Source: Desulfonema limicola
GTDB lineage: Bacteria > Desulfobacterota > Desulfobacteria > Desulfobacterales > RPRI01
Assembly (NCBI GenBank): GCA_020723255.1
Contig: DYJH01000008.1
Location: forward strand, 1-41,124
DNA length: 41,124 nucleotides
Reading direction: 5' to 3'
Positions within the stretch are counted from its first letter, which is position 1. Each line of letters starts with the position of its first letter. Under the pieces are notes generated by a model that did not search any database, was not told where the DNA came from, and worked only from the letters and a program-made list of their open reading frames with translations. Both the position numbers and the translations under genes were made by a program. Of this stretch, positions 33,228 through 41,124 are shown piece by piece.

Positions 33228-34451
33228 ATGAAATTTATAATGAAAAACTTATTTTTCAAAGCTTTGAATATTGAAGAAACGGACAAACTGGTGATCCGCC
33301 GTTTTGCCCGAACAACAGGGATACCCCTGGATAGGCTCAACTATTATAACCGGTTCAATATTATCCCATCCGGCAAAGATCTCTCACAAATCTGCGATGA
33401 TGCCGGCATTACGGAAATAGAATTATTGCTTAAAATGAAGGTTATGGATTCACGCATACTCTCCCTGATTCAGGAAAATTCCGATCAAATAAACCAAATT
33501 ATTAAAAAAATAGATGAAAAAAAGGATGAAATTCCTGCTATCCCCCCTCTGGTTAGAAAAACTAAATGGGGCAAACTTTACCAGGGCGATTGCCTAGATT
33601 TAATACAGCATATGGATGATGACTGTGTGGATTTGATATTTGCCGATCCGCCCTTTAATTTGAACAAACTGTATCCTTCAAACATTGATGACAATTTAAA
33701 AAGCGACGAATATCTCAAATGGTGTGAACAATGGCTCGATAAGTGTATCCGGATTCTTAAACCTGGAGGTTCTTTTTTTATCTGGAATCTTCCGAAATGG
33801 AACACTTGTCTGTCGGAATATCTAAATCACCGACTGACATTTAGACACTGGATAGCTGTTGATATCAAATATACCCTGCCCATCAAGGGAAGACTTTATC
33901 CCTCGCATTACTCTCTTCTATACTATTGCAAAGGCGAAAAACCTAAAACATTTCACCCCGACCGACTGCATATGGATATCTGCCCACACTGTGTCGGTGA
34001 TCTTAAGGATTACGGCGGTTACAAGGATAAAATGAATCCGGACGGAATCAATTTGACTGATGTATGGTTGGACATTCCACCAGTAAGGCATAAAAAATAT
34101 AAAAAGAGAAACGGATCGAATGAGCTTTCAATTAAGCTATTAGACCGCATAATTGAAATGGCCTCCGATGAAGGGGATATGGTTTTCGATCCTTTTGGCG
34201 GTTCCGGCACAACTTATGCGGTAGCGGAAATCAAAAAGCGAAATTGGATAGGAATTGAAATCGGCCCAGTTGATGGAATTATCGACAGGCTGGACAACAT
34301 TTGTGATGATGCCGCATATCTGGCCAAGATCAGACAGGAAATCAATTGTTTGATTACAAACAGAGATTTGAAAAGAAGAATTGATAAAGGTTGGTGGACC
34401 CCGGATTCGGTAAGAGGGGAAAATGCAAAATATAAAAAAGTCGCCGAATGA
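33228..34451 (+). CDS. Beta-type DNA methyltransferase with N-terminal HTH-like region
   Basis: A 407-residue methyltransferase, divergent from the C-endonuclease operon. The catalytic motif is DPPF (D140, in IFADPPFNL), the SAM motif comes late (D321PFGGSGTT), so the order is the beta class used by many N6-adenine and N4-cytosine enzymes. Between them CPHCVGDLKDYGGYKDK may bind zinc. The first 100 residues (IRRFARTTGIPLDRLNYYNR then ISEIELLL-like GITEIELLLKMKVMD) look like a helix-turn-helix, which could let the enzyme bind its own promoter. ATG at 33228 or 33240; no strong ribosome site. It is probably a second modification enzyme for the same or another strand of the target. Confidence 0.9.
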   Translation: MKFIMKNLFFKALNIEETDKLVIRRFARTTGIPLDRLNYYNRFNIIPSGKDLSQICDDAGITEIELLLKMKVMDSRILSLIQENSDQINQIIKKIDEKKDEIPAIPPLVRKTKWGKLYQGDCLDLIQHMDDDCVDLIFADPPFNLNKLYPSNIDDNLKSDEYLKWCEQWLDKCIRILKPGGSFFIWNLPKWNTCLSEYLNHRLTFRHWIAVDIKYTLPIKGRLYPSHYSLLYYCKGEKPKTFHPDRLHMDICPHCVGDLKDYGGYKDKMNPDGINLTDVWLDIPPVRHKKYKKRNGSNELSIKLLDRIIEMASDEGDMVFDPFGGSGTTYAVAEIKKRNWIGIEIGPVDGIIDRLDNICDDAAYLAKIRQEINCLITNRDLKRRIDKGWWTPDSVRGENAKYKKVAE

Positions 34452-34537
34452 ACTGGTGCAACTTGGTATTTACCTCATTTCGTTTTATCCTGCAAAGTGA
34501 ACATTAAATTTGTAAATTAATTCTCAAGGTACAATTG

Positions 34538-34554
34538 TTCCGTCTTACACGGAA
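34538..34554. other. Small hairpin between converging genes
   Basis: TTCCGT and ACGGAA (6-bp perfect stem, five-base loop) sit in the 147-base gap between the 3' ends of the methyltransferase and AIPR genes. There is no clear T run, so a bidirectional terminator is only possible, not shown. Confidence 0.3.
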
Positions 34555-34598
34555 AATAGGGTTTATCTTTGTCAATATTTATTCATTTTATAACGTTG

Positions 34599-36296
34599 TC
34601 ACTTCTTCTGCTTTTGATATAGATAATTATCAATATCGCGATCTAAAGAGGCAGACTTTAGTGCACGATCAGGATCTCCCACATGCAAATCAGATCCTTT
34701 TATAATATCCGAAAGTATCCTAAATGCCTTATCAAAATGCCCGGAAAACTCTGGTAGTTTTTTCTCCAAGGATTCTATTCCCTTTTGCAGAGTATCGCGA
34801 GGGATTCTCCATTCATCATTACCGCGCCATAAGTATGCCGCTATACGAGCGACGTGAAATCCGCCTCGCTTTGCAATTATCCTCTCTAAATCATCTGGGT
34901 TTTCAACATATGTGCTTCCACGAAGCCATTCCGAAGCCCAACGACTTAACAGGGAGGCAATGATGTAAGGCTCTACAGGTTCTCCGGAAAATATTTTAGA
35001 GTGAAGTTCACCCCACACTTTGTATTTTCTTGCCCGCCCATCTGATGGAGTTTTGAGTACAACTGACAAATACGACTGCGCCACCGCTTCATTCGTAAAA
35101 AGCTTTGATATATCTATCTGTGAATCATCAAACTGGCGTGGCTTTCTCTCATACAGGTAACCGTAGATTTTGAAGCCTTCCTCCATGTCTACTTGTACCG
35201 GGTCATTTGCGCGTAGATCACGGCTGCTGATTTGGTTTTGATTATTTGTGGTCAAAACTATGCGGCTGACAAGATCGCGTTCTTTTGTTTCATAGATCCG
35301 CGTGAGAACTCTAACATCAGGAGCCAGTTGTCCAGAGGCGTGAGCAAGCGCTAAAGTTTTTGCAGTTTGACAACCGTTTACTATCTGTAGATTACGCAAT
35401 TTCACATGCGGATTGTCTGGATCAGTTACCGGATCAAAATGATCACAAACCAGTGTAATTCCATTATTCAGAAACCAAAATTCATAGCTCAGTTCGAGAC
35501 TAGTACATGTTTTCAGAATGTCTTTGTTAACGCTTCCTCTCATGCCAAGAAATCTTCTAATGTTCAAGTCAAATACGGCATCATTTGGGTTATCGTTTAC
35601 TAACCGGGCAATTTCTGTTGCTGGTACAGAGCAAACAAGTCCTTTCAGATCTTGAGAATAGTATTTAATGAGTGAAGGATTATTGGCGTCATATCTAACC
35701 TTAAGATCTGCATCTACCCGACGTGTCTGTCGTTCCTGGATCTTGGAAAGTTCAATTAACTCATCGCAGCCAAGAGCTTCGATTGAGAAGGTCTCGAACG
35801 TATCATTGTCGTAATCGGCGCGAATTGCGGCAAGTTCCTGCTTGAACTCGTCAGATATGTCTTTTGTCTGACCATTGGTTATAAACTTGATGCATATTCG
35901 GATATTAGAAGGCCCAAGGTTGCCGAGAACTCCTCGATACTCAATGATTTTATCTCGAAGGGCTTTATTTGATAGGGTGTCAAGTTCCTTGCGGGAGCGC
36001 TGAAATAACCATCGAAGCCCATTATGGAGTTGTATCAGAGCATTTGATGAAAAAGAGGCGGTGTTCTTAGTCTGTATAACGAAAACGTCTGCTCCTTCTC
36101 CATCTTCCTCCACAGCAACTATATCCATCTGCTTATCTTGACCTCCATCAACTATGTCTGACGGGTCAAAGGTATGCACACTATTTCCTGTGACCAGTGA
36201 AAAACATAAACGCATGAAAGCGTTATCTTGCTCAATTTGGAGCGCCTGAGAAAGTGCTTCTATCCGATCTTGAATAATTTGTTGACGTAAGTTCAT
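34599..36296 (-). CDS. AIPR-family abortive phage infection protein
   Basis: A 565-residue protein of the AIPR (abortive infection) family. The N-terminal region contains a PD-(D/E)XK-like nuclease core: GGQDKQMDIVAVEEDGEGAD with D58, then VFVIQTKNT with Q75-x-K77. The AIPR region proper follows, with FWFLNNGITLVCDHFD, LQIVNGCQTAKTLALAH and LTTNNQNQISSRDLRANDP, the family's most conserved stretches. It likely acts as a nuclease that stops phage propagation by cell suicide or dormancy. The neighbouring RM system makes this a defence island. A structured element sits 100-250 bases upstream of its start. Confidence 0.9.
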   Translation of the reverse strand: MNLRQQIIQDRIEALSQALQIEQDNAFMRLCFSLVTGNSVHTFDPSDIVDGGQDKQMDIVAVEEDGEGADVFVIQTKNTASFSSNALIQLHNGLRWLFQRSRKELDTLSNKALRDKIIEYRGVLGNLGPSNIRICIKFITNGQTKDISDEFKQELAAIRADYDNDTFETFSIEALGCDELIELSKIQERQTRRVDADLKVRYDANNPSLIKYYSQDLKGLVCSVPATEIARLVNDNPNDAVFDLNIRRFLGMRGSVNKDILKTCTSLELSYEFWFLNNGITLVCDHFDPVTDPDNPHVKLRNLQIVNGCQTAKTLALAHASGQLAPDVRVLTRIYETKERDLVSRIVLTTNNQNQISSRDLRANDPVQVDMEEGFKIYGYLYERKPRQFDDSQIDISKLFTNEAVAQSYLSVVLKTPSDGRARKYKVWGELHSKIFSGEPVEPYIIASLLSRWASEWLRGSTYVENPDDLERIIAKRGGFHVARIAAYLWRGNDEWRIPRDTLQKGIESLEKKLPEFSGHFDKAFRILSDIIKGSDLHVGDPDRALKSASLDRDIDNYLYQKQKK

Positions 36297-36873
36297 AAAC
36301 TTTTCCTTTGAGCTAATAATTAAGGTTATATGTGGAGTGAAGCTAAAAAATATTGTGAGTTTAGCAAGCCTTTTGTGGCTTCATTCCGGATATAATCTGG
36401 TTGGCCCATCCTTCGGAGCGTTCAATGCCCAGGATGAGGAGCGCTATCTTTCGAACAAGTTCAGTACCAGCTCCAAACCCTGGGCCAACAAACGAATGGA
36501 GCAGTCACAAAAGACGCGCTCCTCATCCTGGGCATTGAACGAAGCCGTTGTTATACCCCGATATGGGGATTCAATGATTCTGCTATCTTTTCTTCCTGCT
36601 GCACAGATAGATTAACGGGGGCAACCGTCATTTTCATAAGAACAGCCCTATCAAGCGAAAACATTCTAACTCTTCTGAACAATCAGCAATCAATTAAATT
36701 AATTTGAAATTTATATAACCTAATGACAGATTTTTTGCAATAATATTTGGATTACCCTTGAAAGAGTTGGTGATTTTATGATAATTTAATAGTTCCGGGA
36801 TTAAAGCGGAATGTATAATAATTTATGAAGGATTTCTTTTGGGATAACCCCATCTCGGGATGGAAAAAGGGAT
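36297..36873. other. 577-base intergenic region holding a structured element
   Basis: Apart from the inverted-repeat element at 36400-36541, this gap has a CCCC/GGGG mini-hairpin at 36556-36569 and AT-rich DNA. A 28-codon open frame on the minus strand (36551-36637) and a 92-codon frame on the plus strand through the element have no recognisable homology. I see no gene. Confidence 0.6.
36400..36541. repeat. Structured element: 26-bp inverted repeat with interlocking pairings
   Basis: Perfect 26-bp arms at 36419-36444 and 36516-36541 enclose a 71-base loop. Within the loop GCTCCA (36470-36475) pairs with TGGAGC (36497-36502). In addition GTTGGCCCA (36400-36408), outside the main stem, is the exact complement of TGGGCCAAC (36481-36489) inside the loop, which would make a pseudoknot-like or alternative fold. 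It lies upstream of the AIPR gene. It could be a folded RNA, a single-strand recombination site or a miniature mobile element. Confidence 0.8.
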
Positions 36874-38367
36874 TTACAGCCTGCTAAGCAGTTCTCTTTC
36901 AATATCTTCTTTCATCTCTGAAATTGGCACAAGCAAAGCGCTCTTGGCAGCATCTGCAAGAAGTCGTTTAAATAATTCTACCAGGTAATCATTTGTTTTG
37001 ACAAATTCAATACTTCTTTCGCCTACGTTTTCGCAAAGACGCCAGTATATTGGAGAATCCGGTTTCTCCATATTTTGCAGCACAAAGAGACTTGCATGAA
37101 TCATAATATCAGATATCCATTTTACTCTGTCATCCAGATAGGAAACATCCCCTTCAAAACCAAGCACACCTGTTTTTTTAAGTCTGCCCTGCTTTTCAAA
37201 CATCCTGTATCCTGAAGTCCCCATCAGGACCAACTGGCGATGTGAAAGCAGGTTTGCAGTTCTCTCTAAGCGATCAAGCAAATTATTTTTTTGGAGAAAC
37301 TCAAAATTATATTTCAGGTCTTCAAGCGTGCTGTCCGGCACAAACATCAGAAACCCTACTTCAGGTTCTATTCCTGCGTTACGGCATATTTGTATAGCGC
37401 TTTCGGCAAAATGAATGGATGCGCCCTTGTTTAAGTTTGTTAGCACAGACTTTGAGCCGCTTTCAATGCCAAGAAGAAGTGTCCTAAACCCGGAAGTAAC
37501 AAGACTATCTAAAACATAGGGATCAAGATCATTCGCTCTTGTTTCCATGCCGAAAGTTATATTTAAGGGACGGATAAGCTCCATCAGCTTATAAATGCGC
37601 TCTTTGCCTTTTTCCCCGGGGCCGATAAAATTAGGATCAACAAAATAGAAATCCCGGCTTCCTTTGCCGGAAAGTTCAGAAATTTCCTTATAAACATTTT
37701 CAGGAGATCTCCCCCGCCACAAGGGCCCGTTATTGTAAAACGACGGCACAAGACAAAAGGCGCAGTGATTGTAACAACCACGGCTTGCAAGAACGGATAC
37801 AATCTGTTCAGGTGAATTTTCTCTTTCAGGAAAATTAAATTTATCTATATTTTTTTCAGGAATCCGTAGCTTTGAAATATTATAACCTCGGCCTGTTCTG
37901 ATAGCAAGGCCTGGTATTGCTGCCGGACTTTCATTTACTGACAGTGCATATGCAAGTTCTGTTAAAGTATTTTCACATTCTCCTACCACAATCGAGTCAA
38001 CGGAAGCAATGTTTTCAAGAATTGCTGCATATGCAAGCGTAGGAAAAAATCCAAACAGAGCAATGTGTCCCCAAAAACCTTCTTTTTTAAGATCGGACAA
38101 CATATCAAAGAGCTGGTTTGTGTGCTCCCAGAAATAAACTGCATTCACGCAAAGCATATCGGGAGAAAGCTTAAGAAATTCCTGTTTTGTTGTTTCAAAA
38201 TTCCACCCGGTAACGGTGGTATCCATCAGGCAAACGTCGTGGCCTGCGCTCCTGAGGCTTGAAGCTGCATAACTTCCCATGAGGCAGGACCAAAGGGGAG
38301 TATTGGCAATATCATTAAACCTTTCTTTTGAACGAACTCTGGGATGTTCAAGTACGCATATATTCAT
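36874..38367 (-). CDS. B12-binding-domain radical SAM protein
   Basis: A 497-residue enzyme of the cobalamin-binding radical SAM type. Residues 1-150 form the Rossmann-like B12 domain (MNICVLEHPR, SAGHDVCLMDT, FPTLAYAAILENI, DSIVVGECENTL). The radical SAM domain has the cluster motif CYNHCAFC at C198, C202 and C205, followed by WRGRSPENVYKEI and GMETRANDLD. The canonical DxHxxG cobalamin motif is not evident, as in many relatives. Such enzymes do radical methylation or rearrangement at unactivated carbons. It overlaps the upstream radical SAM gene by 20 bases and ends the operon. Confidence 0.9.
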   Translation of the reverse strand: MNICVLEHPRVRSKERFNDIANTPLWSCLMGSYAASSLRSAGHDVCLMDTTVTGWNFETTKQEFLKLSPDMLCVNAVYFWEHTNQLFDMLSDLKKEGFWGHIALFGFFPTLAYAAILENIASVDSIVVGECENTLTELAYALSVNESPAAIPGLAIRTGRGYNISKLRIPEKNIDKFNFPERENSPEQIVSVLASRGCYNHCAFCLVPSFYNNGPLWRGRSPENVYKEISELSGKGSRDFYFVDPNFIGPGEKGKERIYKLMELIRPLNITFGMETRANDLDPYVLDSLVTSGFRTLLLGIESGSKSVLTNLNKGASIHFAESAIQICRNAGIEPEVGFLMFVPDSTLEDLKYNFEFLQKNNLLDRLERTANLLSHRQLVLMGTSGYRMFEKQGRLKKTGVLGFEGDVSYLDDRVKWISDIMIHASLFVLQNMEKPDSPIYWRLCENVGERSIEFVKTNDYLVELFKRLLADAAKSALLVPISEMKEDIERELLSRL

Positions 38368-39685
38368 GAATATTTAACCTCGACAATATACCCGCCTCAT
38401 GGTATTTAACTTCAAGTTTATGAAGTATATAAGAAGTATTTTGCGGATTATAGTACACCGGATACAAAAGATCGATATCGGGATCAATAAGTCTGCTTTT
38501 TATAAGCCTGTCAGTCAGCCTGGCGCCTGGATACAATCGTACCGTATTTAAAATCACAGCTCCAAGATTTCCACACACAGAATGTATATCAAGAATTCTA
38601 TCCATCATCTCTTCTGATTCTTCCATATGTTGTTTTGTCTCAAAAGGAAGATTTACAAGAAAATGGCACATGGTAAGAATATTGTATTTTACAGTAATTT
38701 CTGATGCCCGCAAAATGTCTTCTTTTGTAAGTGCCTTGCCAAGAAGACTTAAACCGTGAGATGTAAGGGCATCTGAGGAAAAATAGCATGCAACAAGACC
38801 GGCCTTTTGTGCAAGATCGGCATTGTGTTCGGTAAATGTGTCTTCTCTGAAAAAACCAGTCCAGCTCACCACTTTAAGCTTTCGCTTTAAAATCTCTTTG
38901 CATATACCCTCAAAATGCTCTATCGGACGGTTTAAAACTGGATCAGTGAAGTGAAATAGCTTTATATCAAATTCCTTATGGAGTTGTTCCATTTCATCTG
39001 CAATTATGACAGGACTTCTGAGCCTCATCCTGGACCCACCCAAACTTGGGTAGAGACAATACCCGCATTTTAAATCACATCCCCTTTTTCCTTCTATACC
39101 CATAGACGCAACATAGAGATTTCCTGCCGTATAATCTTTGGGAGAAAAACTTTTGGTATCAATTTGAGGAATTTCATCCATTGAAATAAAGGGCCCGTTC
39201 GGGTTGTATATAATTTCTTCGTCTTTTCGCCGGATAACGCCAGGCACGGATTGAATTTTCGGAAATTGTGATAGTATTTGAGTAAAAGCAAGTTCGCCTT
39301 CACCGCACAAACCAAAATCGATTTCGGGTATTTCTTCCATAAGGCGCAATGCAAAAAGTGTGAAAGCCGGGCCGCCTGCAATGATAACTGCAGCCGGCGC
39401 AAGCAATCGGGCAAGTATGGCAGAAGTTTTAAGTGAAGACAGATATGATGCCTGCTGTCCTGCCAGAGGATCGATGTTTCAGAAAGACATAGCAACGATA
39501 TCAGGCTTTATATTTTCAAGTTTTTCTTTCAATACAGGCCAGGGGTCGGGATAAAGATTCATATCAAGAGCTGATTTTTCAAAACCGGAAGGCACAAGAG
39601 CAGCCAATCTTGAAATGCCAAGAGGATACACGCGTTCTTTTGCGCCATGATGTGAAGTAGGAACCTGTACGAATAGTATTTTCAC
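38348..39685 (-). CDS. B12-binding-domain radical SAM protein interrupted by in-frame TGA
   Basis: One frame runs from GTG at 39685 to the stop at 38348 (446 codons) apart from a TGA at codon 69 (39479-39481). Before it lies the start of the B12 domain (MKILFVQVPTSHHG to PDIVAMSF); after it NIDPLAGQQASYLSSLKTSA continues the same domain and the protein carries on to the radical SAM motif CDLKCGYC (about C203, C207, C210) and a normal end. Relatives usually read S-(L/F)-R-N-I-D here, so CGA to TGA is a likely point mutation. Selenocysteine recoding is not excluded but no convincing SECIS hairpin follows. Start 5 bases after the methyltransferase gene. Confidence 0.75.
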
Positions 39686-39690
39686 TGCAT

Positions 39691-41124
39691 TTATTCCAGA
39701 AGCAAAAGGCCGATATATTTTACATAACGCCCTTTTTCCGATACCGGCTTAAGGCTTATGCCAGCCGACTTGGCTGTTTTGTAAACATCTATTCCTGAGG
39801 CCTCCATGGAAGGGCGCGCCTTATCTGGATGGCGACAAATATTATCTTCAGGGCATTTTTTGCAAACAAGGCAAGGACCCGCGCCAAACGAAAAGGCTTT
39901 ATGAAAGCCAGCCAGAAAAAGTCTTTTTTCAAGGTTTAACAGTTTTTTATGAAATTTACTTCCGGGCGGCATACCTTCCACCAACATGCACCATGAATAA
40001 GATTTTAGCATTTCTTCTGTTTCCCAGAAATTCATAGCATATGGCGGGCATTGAAGATTTTTGCCGAATTCTTTACAGCCGAACCTGCACTTTTGTCTCA
40101 CCCATGAACCTAATTCTACCTTTGATACAGGAAGGATTACGGCATTTTTAAATCCTTCATCAAAAGCAGTATATACCCATTCATCAGGATACATTTTTTC
40201 ATATTTATTAAATGAGGCATTTTTATGAAATTGATCCTGCACAGCTAATATGACTGAGGTGTCTGTACCAAGATCACTAATCCGGACACTGCAAAAACCT
40301 GCTTCTTTAAGCCATGTGTTTATGGTTGAAGTTTCATGACAGGTTCCGTTGTATGTATTTAGCATCATGTTAAGATCGTACAATGTTCCTTTTTGCGGGC
40401 AGCGTCCGCGCCGATCCGGAAAATAATCGTGGATAAGGATCATGCCTCCCTCCTTAACAAGGCTTGCAGCTTTATGGAACAGCTCATGCGCCTCTTTATG
40501 GCCATATGCGTGAAGAAAATTGCTCATCACAATAAAACCAAACTTTTTGCTTCTCTTAAATTCATGAAGCCGGAAATCTCCTTCCATTATTTCAAAGTGC
40601 TGCCAATAATCTTTACCGGTATAAAGTTTCCGTGCGGCATTAATAACTTCAGGCAATTCAAACAACACTGAGCCGGTGATTTCATTTGATTGGCTTTTTT
40701 CATCATATGTTTTCGACTTTATTAATGCACGTCCCAGCGTACCTGCCCCGCCGCCGATATCAAGCAGCGGTAGTTGCCACGAAAAAGGTAGGAGAAGACT
40801 TACAATCTCTTTACTCTTTTGACGTAACAGCACATCGGCAGACATGACATAATTAAGAGTTCTTAAGGTATAATCATCTTCTTTCAGCATTTCTGGGTTA
40901 TTATTGGAAATGTTCCCATAAGCATTATCGATTGATACTTTTTTTGCAAGAGACTGCCAATGCGGCTGCATGTATTTTCGATATAGAAAAAAGTCTCCCA
41001 TGTAAGAAGGCTGTCCCGGCACAAGAAATATCCGAGCAACCTGGCTATTAAACCACCTGTCATTTTCATGGTAAACTAATCCCAGCTTTTCCAGAGCATT
41101 TAAAAACCGGAGCAGTTCTTCATT
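39691..41124 (-). CDS. O-methyltransferase-like domain fused to DUF2284, partial
   Basis: The frame is open to the window's right edge, so the start is missing; at least 477 residues are present. The first part (EELLRFLNALEKLGLVYHEN) is the winged-helix dimerisation domain of the plant-type/BchU-like methyltransferase family. PLLDIGGGAGTLGRAL is the SAM-binding motif, and VMSNFLHAYGHKEAHELF, ILIHDYFPDRRG follow in order. The last 150 residues are DUF2284, a predicted metal- or cluster-binding module: CRFGCKEFGKNLQCPPYAMN, then CLVCKKCPEDNICRHPDKAR. It heads the radical SAM operon, which suggests a methylation step on the same molecule. GTG at 41022 is an internal codon, not the start. Confidence 0.85.
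   Translation of the reverse strand, partial: NEELLRFLNALEKLGLVYHENDRWFNSQVARIFLVPGQPSYMGDFFLYRKYMQPHWQSLAKKVSIDNAYGNISNNNPEMLKEDDYTLRTLNYVMSADVLLRQKSKEIVSLLLPFSWQLPLLDIGGGAGTLGRALIKSKTYDEKSQSNEITGSVLFELPEVINAARKLYTGKDYWQHFEIMEGDFRLHEFKRSKKFGFIVMSNFLHAYGHKEAHELFHKAASLVKEGGMILIHDYFPDRRGRCPQKGTLYDLNMMLNTYNGTCHETSTINTWLKEAGFCSVRISDLGTDTSVILAVQDQFHKNASFNKYEKMYPDEWVYTAFDEGFKNAVILPVSKVELGSWVRQKCRFGCKEFGKNLQCPPYAMNFWETEEMLKSYSWCMLVEGMPPGSKFHKKLLNLEKRLFLAGFHKAFSFGAGPCLVCKKCPEDNICRHPDKARPSMEASGIDVYKTAKSAGISLKPVSEKGRYVKYIGLLLLE

Noticed and set aside
36337-36615. A 92-codon plus-strand frame through the structured element
   Set aside because: It simply reads across both arms of the inverted repeat and has no ribosome site or homology.
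36551-36637. A 28-codon minus-strand frame (MKMTVAPVNLSVQQEEKI...)
   Set aside because: Too short to assign and without a clear ribosome site; could be a relic, but nothing supports a gene.

Overview
The window is a low-GC (about 40 %) bacterial chromosome segment, best explained as an anaerobic Desulfobacterota (sulfate-reducer-like, Desulfobacterales-type) genome. The basis is indirect: cobalamin-type radical SAM enzymes in tandem, DUF2284 and DUF3795 cysteine-rich proteins, YeeE/YedE sulfur permeases, a beta-oxidation/butyryl-CoA gene set, DUF1329 next to a PAS-LuxR regulator, and many small defence and decayed accessory genes. No rRNA, tRNA, CRISPR array or intact insertion sequence was recognised.

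Layout. 0.2-3.3 kb is accessory DNA: a RelE-type toxin-antitoxin pair, a pirin gene gutted by an internal deletion, a DinB-like gene, then an AAA ATPase (DUF4143). The block is flanked by a direct repeat carrying the 3' end of the toxin gene. 3.3-8.6 kb is one tightly overlapping + strand operon: an ABC importer (ATPase, permease, NMT1-like lipoprotein), a protein with two tandem WaaP/Kdo-kinase-like domains, a GNAT acetyltransferase and a DUF2156 aminoacyl-transferase-like protein. I know of no described pathway with this combination; it is one of two candidates for an undescribed system. 8.7-15.1 kb is a TetR-controlled tripartite RND efflux operon (MFP, HAE1 pump, outer-membrane factor) with a clear promoter/operator.

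15.4-22.4 kb is a long + strand run: DUF3795 protein, a CDF-like membrane protein, a split YeeE/YedE pair, thiolase, 3-hydroxybutyryl-CoA dehydrogenase, an XRE-cupin regulator, acyl-CoA dehydrogenase and RlmN. It joins sulfur or metal handling to short-chain acyl-CoA metabolism. 22.4-25.8 kb contains two decayed DUF4143 ATPases, an antitoxin relic and an intact PP-loop tRNA-thiolation-like enzyme.

25.8-30.7 kb, on the - strand, holds a benzaldehyde-lyase-like ThDP enzyme of different base composition, DUF1329, a PAS-PAS-LuxR regulator and a truncated metallo-beta-lactamase. 30.8-36.3 kb is a defence island: a BamHI-like restriction-modification system (controller protein, endonuclease, two methyltransferases of different architecture) and an AIPR abortive-infection protein, the latter preceded by a highly structured inverted-repeat element. 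36.9-41.1 kb, on the - strand and running off the right edge, is a methyltransferase-DUF2284 fusion followed by two B12-type radical SAM genes. The first of these carries an in-frame TGA. This looks like a small anaerobic biosynthetic or methylation cluster and is the second candidate for an undescribed system.
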